A DNA stretch of 64,000 nt from contig NZ_ATYB01000014.1 of the NCBI RefSeq assembly GCF_000427465.1, positions 953,570-1,017,569 on the forward strand, given 5' to 3'. Under the pieces are notes generated by a model. That model searched no databases and was not told the DNA's origin. It saw only the letters and a list, made by a program, of their open reading frames with translations. Positions 1 to 9,258 of this stretch are shown here, in pieces. This DNA comes from Sinorhizobium arboris LMG 14919. Its GTDB lineage: Bacteria > Pseudomonadota > Alphaproteobacteria > Rhizobiales > Rhizobiaceae. The translations under genes and the position numbers were made by a program. Positions within the stretch are counted from its first letter, which is position 1, and every line of letters starts with the position of its first letter.

Positions 1-1732
1 CGATGCCGTGCTCGGCGCACTCGTTCTCTACCGCGTCATCTACCATGTGCTGCCCTTGCTCATCGCCATCGTCGTGATGATCGGCATCGAACTCCGCCAG
101 TTCGCGGGCCGTCCCGCTGCCTCCAGCCTCCGCCGGGCCGGCGGCCGGATGACGCCGCTATTGCTTGCGACGTTGGCGCTCGTGCTGGCCCTGATGCTGG
201 TGCTCTCGGGGGTGACGCCGACGCCGGACGAGAAGCTCGCCTCGCTCGCGAAATACGTGCCCCTCCCCATCGTCGAAGGGGCGCATTTCCTTGCGAGCCT
301 GCTGGGACTGGGGCTCTTCATCGTCGCGCGGGGGCTGGCGCTTCGCCTCGATGGCGCCTGGTGGGCCTCGGTCGGGATCGCGCTCGCCGCGTTCCTGCTT
401 TCGCTGGTCAAGGCGGTGGCGCTCGGGGAAGCCGGCATGCTCGCCTTCTTCCTTGTCGGGCTGCTTGCAAGCCGTCGCCTCTTCACCCGATCCGCTTCGC
501 TTTTTGGGCAGGCGCTGACCGTGCCGTGGCTCACCGCGCTGGGTACCATCTGCTTCGGCGCATTCGTCGTCCTGCTCTTCGTCTATCGCGACGTCGCATA
601 CAGCCATGAGCTCTGGTGGCAGTTCGAATTCTCGGCGGAGGCGCCGCGTGGACTTCGAGCCCTTCTGGGCGTGACGATCGGCGCGAGCGCGGTGGCGATC
701 TGGAGTCTGATGCGCCCGGCAGCTGCGGCGGTTGCGCCCGCCTGCGGGCAGGAGTTGGAACGGGCGATCGCCATCGTTGACGCGCAGGACATGTCCGACG
801 CCAACCTCGTGCGCATGGGTGACAAGAGCATCATGTTCTCGGCCGATGGCCGGGCCTTCATCATGTATGGCCGCTGGGCACGTTCCTGGATAGCGCTGTT
901 CGATCCGGTAGGACCCGTGGATGCCTGGCCGGACCTCATCTGGCAGTTCATCGAGGCGGCTCGCGCCAATGGCTGCCGGGCGGTCTTCTACCAGGTCTCG
1001 GCGCGCGGACTTGCCTATTATGCGGATGCAGGCCTGAGGGCCTTCCGCCTCGGCGAACTTGCGGTGGTCGACCTCACGCGCTTCGAGCTGAAGGGCGGCA
1101 AGTGGGCAAACCTGCGCCAGCAGGTGAGCCGTGGCCTTCGCGACGGGCTGGAATTCTCGGTCGTCGCGCCCGCGCAGGTGCCCGCGATCCTTCCGGAACT
1201 CACGGCCGTTTCCGATGCATGGCTCGCCCAGCACAAGGCTCGGGAGAAGGGCTTCTCCCTCGGCGCTTTCGATCCGCGATATCTGGCGGAGCTGCCTGTG
1301 GCGATCCTCAGGAGCCGGGGTCGCATCGTGGCCTTCGCCAACATCCTCGTCACCGCTACCGGGGAGGAGGGGTCGGTCGACCTCATGCGTTTCTCGCCCG
1401 AGGCGCCGAAAGGGGCGATGGATTTTCTGTTCGCGCAACTTATGGAATATCTGAAGGCCGAGGGTTACCGGCGTTTCAATCTTGGAATGGCGCCGCTGTC
1501 GGGCATGTCGGAGCGCCGGCTGGCGCCCGTATGGGACCGCGCCGGCCATGCATTTTATGAGCACGGCGAGCGCTTCTACAACTTCAAGGGCTTGCGCGCC
1601 TTCAAGTCCAAGTTTCACCCGCAGTGGCAGCCGCGCTACCTCGTGGCGAGCGGCGGCTTCAACCCGATCCTGGCGCTGATGGATGCGACATTCCTGATCG
1701 GCGGCGGTCTGAAAGGAGTGATCAAGAAATGA
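1..1732 (+). CDS. lpiA: Lysylphosphatidylglycerol synthase LpiA/MprF, C-terminal part (gene enters from the left edge)
   Basis: LpiA moves lysine from Lys-tRNA onto phosphatidylglycerol in the inner membrane, lowering surface negative charge. The frame is open from base 2, so the N-terminal flippase part lies outside the window; the family is usually about 850 residues and some 576 are visible. The first 240 or so residues are hydrophobic membrane segments, beginning in the family-typical LYRVIYHVLP stretch. The rest is the soluble DUF2156-type transferase domain, with the FSADGRAFIMYGRW and VDLMRFSPEAPKGAMDFLF blocks. The stop overlaps the acvB start (ATGA at 1729-1732), so the two are translationally coupled. 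In Sinorhizobium medicae and Rhizobium tropici the operon is acid-inducible; the promoter is outside this window. Confidence 0.93.
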   Translation, partial: DAVLGALVLYRVIYHVLPLLIAIVVMIGIELRQFAGRPAASSLRRAGGRMTPLLLATLALVLALMLVLSGVTPTPDEKLASLAKYVPLPIVEGAHFLASLLGLGLFIVARGLALRLDGAWWASVGIALAAFLLSLVKAVALGEAGMLAFFLVGLLASRRLFTRSASLFGQALTVPWLTALGTICFGAFVVLLFVYRDVAYSHELWWQFEFSAEAPRGLRALLGVTIGASAVAIWSLMRPAAAAVAPACGQELERAIAIVDAQDMSDANLVRMGDKSIMFSADGRAFIMYGRWARSWIALFDPVGPVDAWPDLIWQFIEAARANGCRAVFYQVSARGLAYYADAGLRAFRLGELAVVDLTRFELKGGKWANLRQQVSRGLRDGLEFSVVAPAQVPAILPELTAVSDAWLAQHKAREKGFSLGAFDPRYLAELPVAILRSRGRIVAFANILVTATGEEGSVDLMRFSPEAPKGAMDFLFAQLMEYLKAEGYRRFNLGMAPLSGMSERRLAPVWDRAGHAFYEHGERFYNFKGLRAFKSKFHPQWQPRYLVASGGFNPILALMDATFLIGGGLKGVIKK

Positions 1733-3111
1733 CCCGCGTTAGAAGCGTCTTGAAGCGTGCCGTTCTGGCGGCACTGATTGCCGGCGCTGCCCCGCTGCCG
1801 TCTTCTGCCGAAGACGCGGCAACGCTCGACACCGGCATGATCCCCGCACCGCACATCCTGCTCACGAAGGGGGCGGCTTCCGGGCTGGTGGTGCTGCTCT
1901 CGGACGCCGGCGGCTGGACAGAGAAGGAGGATGCCGCTGCACGGAAGCTATCGAGCGAGAAGGCGCTCGTCATCGGCATCGACCTCAAAGCCTATCTGGC
2001 CGCCCTCGCCAAGGGTGACGGAGACTGCGTCTACACGGTTTCGGATATCGAATCCTTGAGCCGGCAAGTCCAGCGCGCAGCCGGCAACAGCGCCTACAGA
2101 CCCCCGATCGTCGCAGGCGTCGGGGCCGGTGGAGCCATGGCGCTGGCGATCGCAGCACAGTCTCCGGCAGCGACGATCGGCCGGACGCTTGCGGTCGATC
2201 CCGACGAGGGCATCGCGCTGACGAAGCAGCTCTGCACGCCGGCCGAGAAAATCCGGAAAGGCGATCGCACGGTCTACGGTCTGACCGATGGTGCCTTGCC
2301 CGACCCGATAGCCGTCGTCTCGTCGCCGGCGGCGCCGTCCGAGGGACGCGAGCATGTGGCTGCCCTCATGTCAAAGCATCCGGACATCGAAGCCCGGGTC
2401 AGCGACGAAGATGCCTATGCCGTGCTCTCCGACGCCCTCGGCGGATATCTTCAGGAGGACGACGGAGTGGATAATCCGTTCGGACTTCCGTTGACCATCC
2501 TCGACGCGCAGCCTACCCGCGATACCATGGCGGTGATCTATTCCGGCGACGGCGGCTGGCGCGACATAGATAAGGAAGTCGGCAATGCCCTGCAGCAGCA
2601 GGGCGTCCCCGTCGTCGGAGTGGACTCGCTGCGCTATTTCTGGTCGGAGCGCCGGCCGCAGGCGACAGCCGACGATCTCGCCCGGATCATCGACTATTAC
2701 GGCAAACGATGGAACGTCCCTCAGGTGCTGCTGATCGGCTACTCCTTCGGAGCCGACATCCTGCCGCGCACCTACAACCTGCTTCCGCCGGCGACCCGCG
2801 CGCGGATACGGCAGGTCACGCTCATGGCGCTGTCACATCGCGCCGATTACAAGATCTCCGTCCTGGGCTGGCTTGGCGCCGAAGGGGAGGGGAATGCTGG
2901 AGACCCGGTCGACGACATCAAGGCCATCGAGCCGTCGCTCATCCAGTGCGTCTACGGCACCGACGAGGAGGACGACGCCTGCCCGGGTCTGAAATCCTCC
3001 GGCATCGACGTGGTTCCCATCGAAGGCGGCCATCATTTCGACGGCGACTATGCTGCTCTGACACGTCGTGTGCTCGACGCACTCGACCGGCGTCTCGCCG
3101 CGGCGAAGTGA
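1729..3111 (+). CDS. acvB: AcvB/VirJ family periplasmic lysyl-PG hydrolase
   Basis: AcvB (AtvA in R. tropici) is a periplasmic alpha/beta-hydrolase. In Agrobacterium it hydrolyses lysyl-phosphatidylglycerol, the product of the upstream gene, and is needed for virulence and acid tolerance. The 460-residue product starts with a Sec signal (basic MTRVRSVLKR, hydrophobic core, cleavage near SSA-ED). It has the two-part AcvB layout: an N-terminal hydrolase-like half, then the VirJ half with the GYSFG nucleophile elbow (Ser at about residue 339). The ATG at 1729 is chosen over upstream in-frame starts because it overlaps the lpiA stop, is preceded by AAAGGAG at 1713-1719, and puts the signal peptide at the N-terminus. 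Confidence 0.92.
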   Translation: MTRVRSVLKRAVLAALIAGAAPLPSSAEDAATLDTGMIPAPHILLTKGAASGLVVLLSDAGGWTEKEDAAARKLSSEKALVIGIDLKAYLAALAKGDGDCVYTVSDIESLSRQVQRAAGNSAYRPPIVAGVGAGGAMALAIAAQSPAATIGRTLAVDPDEGIALTKQLCTPAEKIRKGDRTVYGLTDGALPDPIAVVSSPAAPSEGREHVAALMSKHPDIEARVSDEDAYAVLSDALGGYLQEDDGVDNPFGLPLTILDAQPTRDTMAVIYSGDGGWRDIDKEVGNALQQQGVPVVGVDSLRYFWSERRPQATADDLARIIDYYGKRWNVPQVLLIGYSFGADILPRTYNLLPPATRARIRQVTLMALSHRADYKISVLGWLGAEGEGNAGDPVDDIKAIEPSLIQCVYGTDEEDDACPGLKSSGIDVVPIEGGHHFDGDYAALTRRVLDALDRRLAAAK

Positions 3112-3141
3112 GCGGGCGCGTCGTATTCCCGGCACTTGTGA

Positions 3142-3804
3142 TCAGATCGCGGGCGAGATCAGAGTACCCGTTGCCTCGCCCTCGGAGTGGCTTACCGCCC
3201 GGCCGGCTTCCATACGCACCTTGCCTTGAGCCACGAGCCGAAGCGCCATCGGATAGGTCCTGTGCTCGACCGTGAGGACGCGGGCTGCGAGCGTATCTGC
3301 CGTATCTCCGGAAATGACCGGCACCGCCGCCTGCGCGACGATCGGCCCGTCGTCCATGCCCTCCGTCACGAAATGCACGGTGCAGCCTGCGATCTTCATT
3401 CCGGCGTCGATGGTCCGCTGGTGCGTATTGAGCCCCGGAAAGAGCGGTAGCAGCGAAGGGTGAATGTTGAGGATCCGGCCCTCGTAGCGTCTAATGAAGG
3501 CCGCAGAAAGAAGGCGCATATAGCCCGCCAGACAGATCACGTCCGGCTGGAGCCGGTCGAGTTCGGCGAGGATCGCTGCCTCGTGCGCTTCCTTGCCCGC
3601 AAAATCCTTGCGAAGGAAGGAGAAGGTCGGAATGCCGAGCGCGGCCGCCTTGTCGAGGCCGCCCGCATCCGCCTTGTCGGCGATGACCGCGATGATCTCG
3701 GCGGGATAATCCGGCGCAGCGGCAGCCTTCGCCAGCGCGATCATGTTGGAGCCACCGCCGGAAATGAAGACGACGACCTTCTTCCTGCCGGTCACCATGC
3801 TCAT
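3142..3804 (-). CDS. purN: Phosphoribosylglycinamide formyltransferase PurN
   Basis: PurN transfers a formyl group from 10-formyl-tetrahydrofolate to GAR in de novo purine synthesis. The 220-residue product has the N-terminal [11 protein letters not shown] phosphate-binding segment, the catalytic NIHPSLLP block (Asn and His) and the DDGPIVAQ block with the catalytic Asp. The start is taken at MSMVTGRKK because its ATG overlaps the purM TGA at 3801-3804, so purM and purN are coupled. A longer frame running into purM is only a read-through of the same frame. Confidence 0.96.
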   Translation of the reverse strand: MSMVTGRKKVVVFISGGGSNMIALAKAAAAPDYPAEIIAVIADKADAGGLDKAAALGIPTFSFLRKDFAGKEAHEAAILAELDRLQPDVICLAGYMRLLSAAFIRRYEGRILNIHPSLLPLFPGLNTHQRTIDAGMKIAGCTVHFVTEGMDDGPIVAQAAVPVISGDTADTLAARVLTVEHRTYPMALRLVAQGKVRMEAGRAVSHSEGEATGTLISPAI

Positions 3805-4871
3805 ATGGCGAGACTGCCCTTGTAGATGGTACCGGTGGCGCTCTCGGCGCGTGCCACGATGCGGCCGAGCGTGAAGACCGTTTCGCCTTCGCCGGCAAGC
3901 ACGGCCGCAACCTTTTCCGCGTCGCTCGCCGGCACGGTCGCGATCATGCCCACGCCGCAATTGAAGGTCCGCAGCATCTCGTTGGCCGTAACGCCGCCGG
4001 TCTTTGCGAGCCAGGAGAAGACGGGCGGCGGCTTGATGGCGTCGAGGTCGATTTCGGCGGCAAGATGCTTCGGCAATACCCGCGGAATGTTCTCGGGGAA
4101 GCCGCCGCCGGTGATATGGGCCAGCGCCTTGATCGCGCCCGTCTCGCGGATCGTCTTCAAAAGCGGCTTCACATAGATGCGCGTCGGCGTCATCAGGAGG
4201 TCGGCGAGGGTGCCTTGGCCGAAAGGTGCCGGCGCATCCCAGGCGAGGCCCGAGAGGGAAACGATCTTGCGCACCAGCGAATAGCCGTTCGAGTGAACGC
4301 CGGAGGAGCCAAGGCCGAGGATGACGTCGCCTTCTGCGATGTCTCCCGCCGGCAGAAGCTGCCCGCGCTCGGCCGCGCCGACGGCAAAGCCGGCAAGGTC
4401 GTAATCGCCGCCGGAATACATGCCCGGCATCTCGGCCGTCTCGCCGCCGATCAGCGCGCAACCTGCCTCGCGGCAGCCGGCTGCGACCCCGGCAACGATT
4501 GCGGCGCCCTGGTCGGGATCGAGCTTGCCGGTCGCGAAATAGTCAAGGAAGAACAGCGGTTCGGCGCCCTGCACGACGAGATCGTTCACGCACATGGCCA
4601 CCAGGTCGATGCCGACCGTGTCGTGCTTGTTGGCGTCGATCGCGATCTTGAGTTTCGTGCCGACGCCGTCATTGGCGGCGACGAGCACCGGATCGCTGAA
4701 ACCGGCGGCCTTAAGATCGAAGAGGCCGCCGAAACCACCGATCTCGCCGTCGGCGCCGGGGCGCCGGGTCGAGCGAACATGCGGCTTGATCTTCTCGACC
4801 ATCAGGTTGCCGGCATCGATATCCACACCCGCGTCGCTGTAGGTGAGGCCGTTCTTTCCCGACTGGCTCAT
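3801..4871 (-). CDS. purM: Phosphoribosylformylglycinamidine cyclo-ligase PurM
   Basis: PurM closes the imidazole ring of AIR using ATP. The 356-residue product begins [19 protein letters not shown] and contains the family blocks [21 protein letters not shown] and the [13 protein letters not shown] segment. Length and start match the family; GGAG lies about 8 bases upstream of the chosen ATG. It is the first gene of a purM-purN pair and diverges from the permease gene at 5094. Confidence 0.97.
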   Translation of the reverse strand: MSQSGKNGLTYSDAGVDIDAGNLMVEKIKPHVRSTRRPGADGEIGGFGGLFDLKAAGFSDPVLVAANDGVGTKLKIAIDANKHDTVGIDLVAMCVNDLVVQGAEPLFFLDYFATGKLDPDQGAAIVAGVAAGCREAGCALIGGETAEMPGMYSGGDYDLAGFAVGAAERGQLLPAGDIAEGDVILGLGSSGVHSNGYSLVRKIVSLSGLAWDAPAPFGQGTLADLLMTPTRIYVKPLLKTIRETGAIKALAHITGGGFPENIPRVLPKHLAAEIDLDAIKPPPVFSWLAKTGGVTANEMLRTFNCGVGMIATVPASDAEKVAAVLAGEGETVFTLGRIVARAESATGTIYKGSLAI

Positions 4872-5009
4872 GCTCGTTCTCCAAGGCTCGTCGCTTATTG
4901 CGGATGCGATTGGCACGGCGAGGCGAGGAGTGCAAGCGGAGAGGCGCGCCCTTTCCGGTTTTTTCGTGATTTTGCCCATCGTCAGCGCCTCCGGTCGACC
5001 GTTGGCGGA

Positions 5010-5039
5010 CTTGACCTTAGCGCGCACCAAGCCCTATCT
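5010..5039 (+). promoter_or_regulatory. Candidate sigma-70 promoter before the AI-2E permease and hdaA
   Basis: CTTGAC at 5010-5015 and CTATCT at 5034-5039 are 18 bases apart. This is close to the Sinorhizobium housekeeping consensus CTTGAC-N17-CTATAT, and lies 54 bases before the permease start. Confidence 0.5.
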
Positions 5040-5093
5040 CGTCGGAACAAACGACGCGGAACGTGCGGTGCGCCGCGCGCAACGGGGGCCGCC

Positions 5094-6209
5094 ATGGGCG
5101 ATCGGGTCAGTAGTATGGGACTTCAGCGCCAGATCTTTTTCTGGCTCCTGGTGCTTGTCGGCTTCATTATTTTCCTGATGGTGTTCAGCTCCATTCTCCT
5201 GCCGTTTCTGGCCGGCATGGCGCTCGCCTATTTTCTCGATCCGGTTGCCGATCGCCTGGAGCGGCTCGGACTGAGCCGGCTGATGGCCACGATCGCCATC
5301 CTGGTCGCCTTCGTCGTCGTGCTGGCGCTGTCGCTGATGATCATCGTTCCGCTGGTCGTCACTCAGGCTGCCGATTTCATTCAGAAAATGCCGGGATACG
5401 TCACCAGGCTTCAGGAGTTTCTGACCGACAGCCAGTCGACGCTGTTGCCGGACTGGCTCGGTGCCCAGATGGCGGCCATCAAGCAGAACTCGGCCAAACT
5501 GTTGGAGCAGGGCGCAAGCTTTCTCGGAACGCTGTTTCAGCAGCTCTGGAACTCCGGGATGGCGCTGCTCAACATCCTGTCCCTTTTCGTCATCACCCCC
5601 GTCGTCGCGTTCTATCTGCTGCTCGACTGGGACCGCATGGTCGACAAGGTCGATAGCTGGATACCGCGCGACTATGTCGAGATCGTGCGGCAGATCGCTC
5701 GCGATATGAATACGACCATTGCCGGATTTGTCCGCGGCCAGGGTTCTCTCTGCGTCATCCTCGGCCTCTATTACGGGATCGGGCTGAGCATGGTCGGGCT
5801 CAATTTCGGCCTCCTGATCGGCCTCTTTGCCGGAATGATCAGTTTCATTCCCTATGTGGGATCGCTGGTCGGCCTCGTGCTTGCGGTCGGCGTCGCTCTC
5901 GTTCAGTTCTGGCCGGACTATATCTGGATACTTGTGGTGCTTGCCGTCTTCTTCAGCGGCCAATTTCTCGAAGGCAACATTCTGCAACCGAAACTGGTCG
6001 GCAAAAGCGTCGGGCTGCATCCGGTCTGGCTGATGTTCGCCCTTCTTGCATTCGGTGCTCTCTTCGGCTTCGTCGGCCTTCTCGTGGCGGTGCCTGCGGC
6101 GGCTGCAATCGGTGTGCTTGTCCGCTTCGGCATCCAGCGGTACCTTGATAGCGATCTCTATCACGGGCATAGGACAGCCGCGCACAAGGAGCCGGAAAGC
6201 CACGGCTAG
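5094..6209 (+). CDS. AI-2E family transporter (PerM-like permease)
   Basis: A polytopic inner-membrane protein of 371 residues, typical for the AI-2E/PerM family. It has a pair of N-terminal membrane helices, a charged amphipathic middle region (about residues 90-180), and a cluster of C-terminal helices with the GLYYGIGL, FIPYVGSLVG and GNILQPKLVGKSVGLHP blocks. The family includes TqsA (AI-2 export) and Na+/H+ antiporter-like members, so the substrate is unknown. ATG 5094 has GGGGG about 6 bases upstream; ATG 5115 is an alternative. It precedes hdaA by 73 bases, the usual alphaproteobacterial arrangement. Confidence 0.88.
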   Translation: MGDRVSSMGLQRQIFFWLLVLVGFIIFLMVFSSILLPFLAGMALAYFLDPVADRLERLGLSRLMATIAILVAFVVVLALSLMIIVPLVVTQAADFIQKMPGYVTRLQEFLTDSQSTLLPDWLGAQMAAIKQNSAKLLEQGASFLGTLFQQLWNSGMALLNILSLFVITPVVAFYLLLDWDRMVDKVDSWIPRDYVEIVRQIARDMNTTIAGFVRGQGSLCVILGLYYGIGLSMVGLNFGLLIGLFAGMISFIPYVGSLVGLVLAVGVALVQFWPDYIWILVVLAVFFSGQFLEGNILQPKLVGKSVGLHPVWLMFALLAFGALFGFVGLLVAVPAAAAIGVLVRFGIQRYLDSDLYHGHRTAAHKEPESHG

Positions 6210-6282
6210 AGCACGTCCAGTGCATAGCGGTTTCCCGTCCGGACGTACGCAGCTGCAAAAGGTGAATGCTCACGGGTAACGC

Positions 6283-6972
6283 ATGAAGAGACATCTGTCC
6301 GAACAATTGCCTTTGGTCTTCGGCCACGCGCCCGCGACCGGCCGCGACGACCTGCTCGTTTCCGACCGGCTGAGTGCGGCCATTTCCATCGTCGATCACT
6401 GGCCGGCCTGGCCGTCGCCGGTGGTCATCATCTGCGGGCCGGTCGGTTCCGGCAAATCGCACCTCGCCGGCATCTGGCGCGAAAAGGCCGGGGCGGAGCC
6501 GATACATCCCATAGACGGCTCGGACGCCGCGGATATCGCTGCGGAAAAACCGGTCCTCTTCGAGGATGCCGACCGGCAGGGCTTCGACGATGCCGCTCTC
6601 TTCCATGTCATCAACAGCGTGCGCCAGAACGGCACGGCGCTTTTGATGACGTCGCGGCTATGGCCGATGTCGTGGCCGGTGGAGTTGCCTGACCTGAGGT
6701 CGCGTCTCAAGGCTGCCACCGTGGTCGAAATCGGCGAGCCCGACGACGAATTGCTCGTGCAGGTGCTCACCAAGCTTTTCGCCGACCGGCAGCTTCTCGT
6801 CGACGAGCGCCTGGTCGGCTACATCGTCGCGCGGATGGAACGCTCGCTGGAGGCGGCGCAGACCATCGTCGAGCGGATCGACCACCTGGCGCTCGCCCGC
6901 GCTACGCGGCCGAACCGCACCCTGGCGGCGGAAGTGCTGGAGGAGCTTGCAAATGCCGGTTCCTCCGATTGA
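6283..6972 (+). CDS. hdaA: DnaA regulatory inactivator HdaA
   Basis: A DnaA-related AAA+ protein without the DNA-binding domain IV; in Caulobacter and other alphaproteobacteria HdaA stimulates ATP hydrolysis by DnaA after replication initiation. The 229 residues carry a P-loop GPVGSGKS at about 52-59, a short Walker B-type segment (VLFEDAD) and a C-terminal helical lid. The N-terminal SEQLPLVF resembles the clamp-binding motif of Hda proteins (QL.LF type), which would recruit it to the DnaN clamp. The stop codon directly abuts a PHO-box-like sequence. Confidence 0.88.
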   Translation: MKRHLSEQLPLVFGHAPATGRDDLLVSDRLSAAISIVDHWPAWPSPVVIICGPVGSGKSHLAGIWREKAGAEPIHPIDGSDAADIAAEKPVLFEDADRQGFDDAALFHVINSVRQNGTALLMTSRLWPMSWPVELPDLRSRLKAATVVEIGEPDDELLVQVLTKLFADRQLLVDERLVGYIVARMERSLEAAQTIVERIDHLALARATRPNRTLAAEVLEELANAGSSD

Positions 6973-6990
6973 CTGTCACAGTTCCGTCGT
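6973..6990 (+). promoter_or_regulatory. Candidate PHO box (PhoB site) upstream of ppk
   Basis: CTGTCAC-AGTT-CCGTCGT has the 7-4-7 spacing of a PHO box (consensus CTGTCAT-N4-CTGTCAT), with a nearly perfect first half and a diverged second half. It begins immediately after the hdaA stop codon and 41 bases end before the ppk start. ppk is known as a phosphate-starvation gene in S. meliloti. Confidence 0.55.
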
Positions 6991-7030
6991 CAAACTGGGA
7001 TAGCTCGTTCGTTCGGAGTAATGGGGTCTT

Positions 7031-9247
7031 ATGGGCATGGATAACGCGACGTCTGCAATCACGGAACATGAGGCGCCTGCCGAACAGAAGCGTGAGGCGC
7101 CCGCCGAGAAGCCGGACCTTCTCACGAGCCCCGAGCGCTTCGTCAACCGCGAATTCTCCTGGCTCCAGTTCAACCGCCGGGTACTCGAAGAAACGTTGAA
7201 CACGGCGCATCCCCTCCTGGAGCGCGTCCGCTTTCTTTCGATCTCCGCCGCCAACCTCGATGAATTCTTCATGGTTCGTGTCGCGGGCCTGGAGGGCCAG
7301 GTGCGTTCCGGACTTTCGCTGCGCAGCCCGGACGGCAGGACGCCGGCGGAGACGCTCGAGAGCATCCTGACGGAAGTCGACAACCTCCAGATGGAACAGC
7401 AGGCATCGCTTGCCGTCCTGCAGCAATATCTCGCCAAGGAGGACATCCTCATCGTCCGTCCGGCTTCGCTTTCCGCGCAGGATCGCAGCTGGCTTGCGAA
7501 CGAATTCGACCAGGCGATCTTCCCCGTATTGACGCCGCTCTCGATCGATCCGGCACACCCGTTCCCGTTCATTCCGAATCTCGGCTTCTCCATCGGCCTG
7601 CAGCTCGTCAGCAAGACCGGGCGCGACCCGATGACGGCGCTGCTGCGCCTGCCGGTGGCGCTCGACCGCTTCATTCGTCTGCCGGACGTCAAGAGCGTCA
7701 TTCGCTACATCACCCTCGAAGACGTCGTCAGCCTGTTTATCGACCGGCTTTTCCCGGGCTACGAAGTGAAGGGGTCGGGCACGTTCCGCATCATCAGAGA
7801 CAGCGATATCGAAGTCGAGGAAGAAGCCGAAGACCTCGTGCGTCTTTTCGAGACGGCCCTCAAGCGCCGGCGTCGCGGATCGGTGATCCGCATCGAGACC
7901 GATTCGGAAATGCCGGCTTCCTTGCGCCAGTTCGTCGTGCAGGAACTCGGGGTCCCGGAAAACCGCGTCGCGGTGCTGCCGGGCCTGCTTGCGCTGAACA
8001 CCCTCTCGGAGATCACCAAGGCGCCGCGCGAGGATCTGCGCTTCGAAGCCTACAATCCGCGCTTTCCGGAAAGGGTGCGCGAACATGCCGGCGATTGTCT
8101 TGCCGCCATTCGCGAAAAGGACATGGTCGTCCACCACCCCTATGAATCCTTCGATGTCGTGGTGCAATTTCTGCTGCAGGCTGCACGCGATCCGGACGTG
8201 CTCGCGATTAAGCAGACGCTTTACCGGACCTCGAACGACAGCCCGATCGTGCGCGCGCTGATCGACGCCGCCGAGGCGGGCAAGTCGGTGACCGCACTTG
8301 TCGAGCTCAAGGCCCGATTCGACGAGGAGGCGAATATCCGCTGGGCGCGCGACCTCGAGCGCGCCGGCGTCCAGGTGGTTTTCGGCTTCATTGAGTTGAA
8401 GACCCACGCCAAAATGTCGATGGTCGTGCGCCGCGAGGAAGGCAAACTCAGGACCTATTGCCACCTGGGTACCGGCAACTATCACCCGGTCACGGCAAAG
8501 ATCTATACCGACCTCTCGTTCTTCACCTGCAACCCGGTGATCGCCCACGACATGGCGAACATCTTCAACTTCATCACCGGCTACGGCGAGCCGGAAGCGG
8601 GCATGAAGCTCGCGGTGTCACCGCATACGCTGCGTCCGCGCATCCTCAAGCACATCGAGGAGGAGATCGGGCATGCGCAATCCGGGCGTCCGGCGGCGAT
8701 CTGGATGAAGATGAACTCCCTGGTGGACCCGGAAATCATCGACGCGCTCTACAAGGCAAGCTGCGCTGGCGTCGAGATCGATCTCGTCGTGCGCGGCATC
8801 TGCTGCCTCAGGCCGCAGGTGCCCGGTCTTTCCGACAACATCCGCGTCAAATCCATCGTTGGCCGGTTCCTGGAGCATTCGAGAATTTTCTGCTTCGGCA
8901 ACGGACATGGACTTCCATCGGAGAACGCGCTTGTCTATATCGGCTCGGCGGATATGATGCCGCGCAATCTGGATAGGCGAGTGGAGACGCTCGTCCCTCT
9001 CATCAACCGCACTGTGCACGAACAGGTTCTTTCGCAGATCATGCTGGGAAATCTCATTGACAACCAGCAGAGCTACGAGATTCTTCCGGACGGCACTTCG
9101 CGCCGTATGGAAGTCGGCAAGGACGCCGAGCCGTTCAACGCGCAGCATTATTTCATGACCAATCCGAGCCTTTCAGGCCGGGGTGAGGCTCTGAAATCCA
9201 GTGCACCGAAGCTGATTGCCGGCTGGAAGAGCGGCTGGCGCAAGTAA
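7031..9247 (+). CDS. ppk: Polyphosphate kinase 1
   Basis: Ppk1 reversibly makes polyphosphate from ATP. The 738-residue product has all four family domains. An N-terminal helical domain follows a short charged extension (about 35 residues). Head and C1/C2 domains follow, with two phospholipase-D-like catalytic parts. The [21 protein letters not shown] block contains the likely phosphorylated His at about residue 485, and [17 protein letters not shown] is the C-terminal signature. ATG 7031 is chosen from the GGAG/GGGG stretch just upstream; ATG 7037 is possible. ppx follows after 11 bases, so synthesis and breakdown enzymes are co-transcribed. Confidence 0.96.
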   Translation: MGMDNATSAITEHEAPAEQKREAPAEKPDLLTSPERFVNREFSWLQFNRRVLEETLNTAHPLLERVRFLSISAANLDEFFMVRVAGLEGQVRSGLSLRSPDGRTPAETLESILTEVDNLQMEQQASLAVLQQYLAKEDILIVRPASLSAQDRSWLANEFDQAIFPVLTPLSIDPAHPFPFIPNLGFSIGLQLVSKTGRDPMTALLRLPVALDRFIRLPDVKSVIRYITLEDVVSLFIDRLFPGYEVKGSGTFRIIRDSDIEVEEEAEDLVRLFETALKRRRRGSVIRIETDSEMPASLRQFVVQELGVPENRVAVLPGLLALNTLSEITKAPREDLRFEAYNPRFPERVREHAGDCLAAIREKDMVVHHPYESFDVVVQFLLQAARDPDVLAIKQTLYRTSNDSPIVRALIDAAEAGKSVTALVELKARFDEEANIRWARDLERAGVQVVFGFIELKTHAKMSMVVRREEGKLRTYCHLGTGNYHPVTAKIYTDLSFFTCNPVIAHDMANIFNFITGYGEPEAGMKLAVSPHTLRPRILKHIEEEIGHAQSGRPAAIWMKMNSLVDPEIIDALYKASCAGVEIDLVVRGICCLRPQVPGLSDNIRVKSIVGRFLEHSRIFCFGNGHGLPSENALVYIGSADMMPRNLDRRVETLVPLINRTVHEQVLSQIMLGNLIDNQQSYEILPDGTSRRMEVGKDAEPFNAQHYFMTNPSLSGRGEALKSSAPKLIAGWKSGWRK

Positions 9248-9258
9248 ACTGGAATTGC

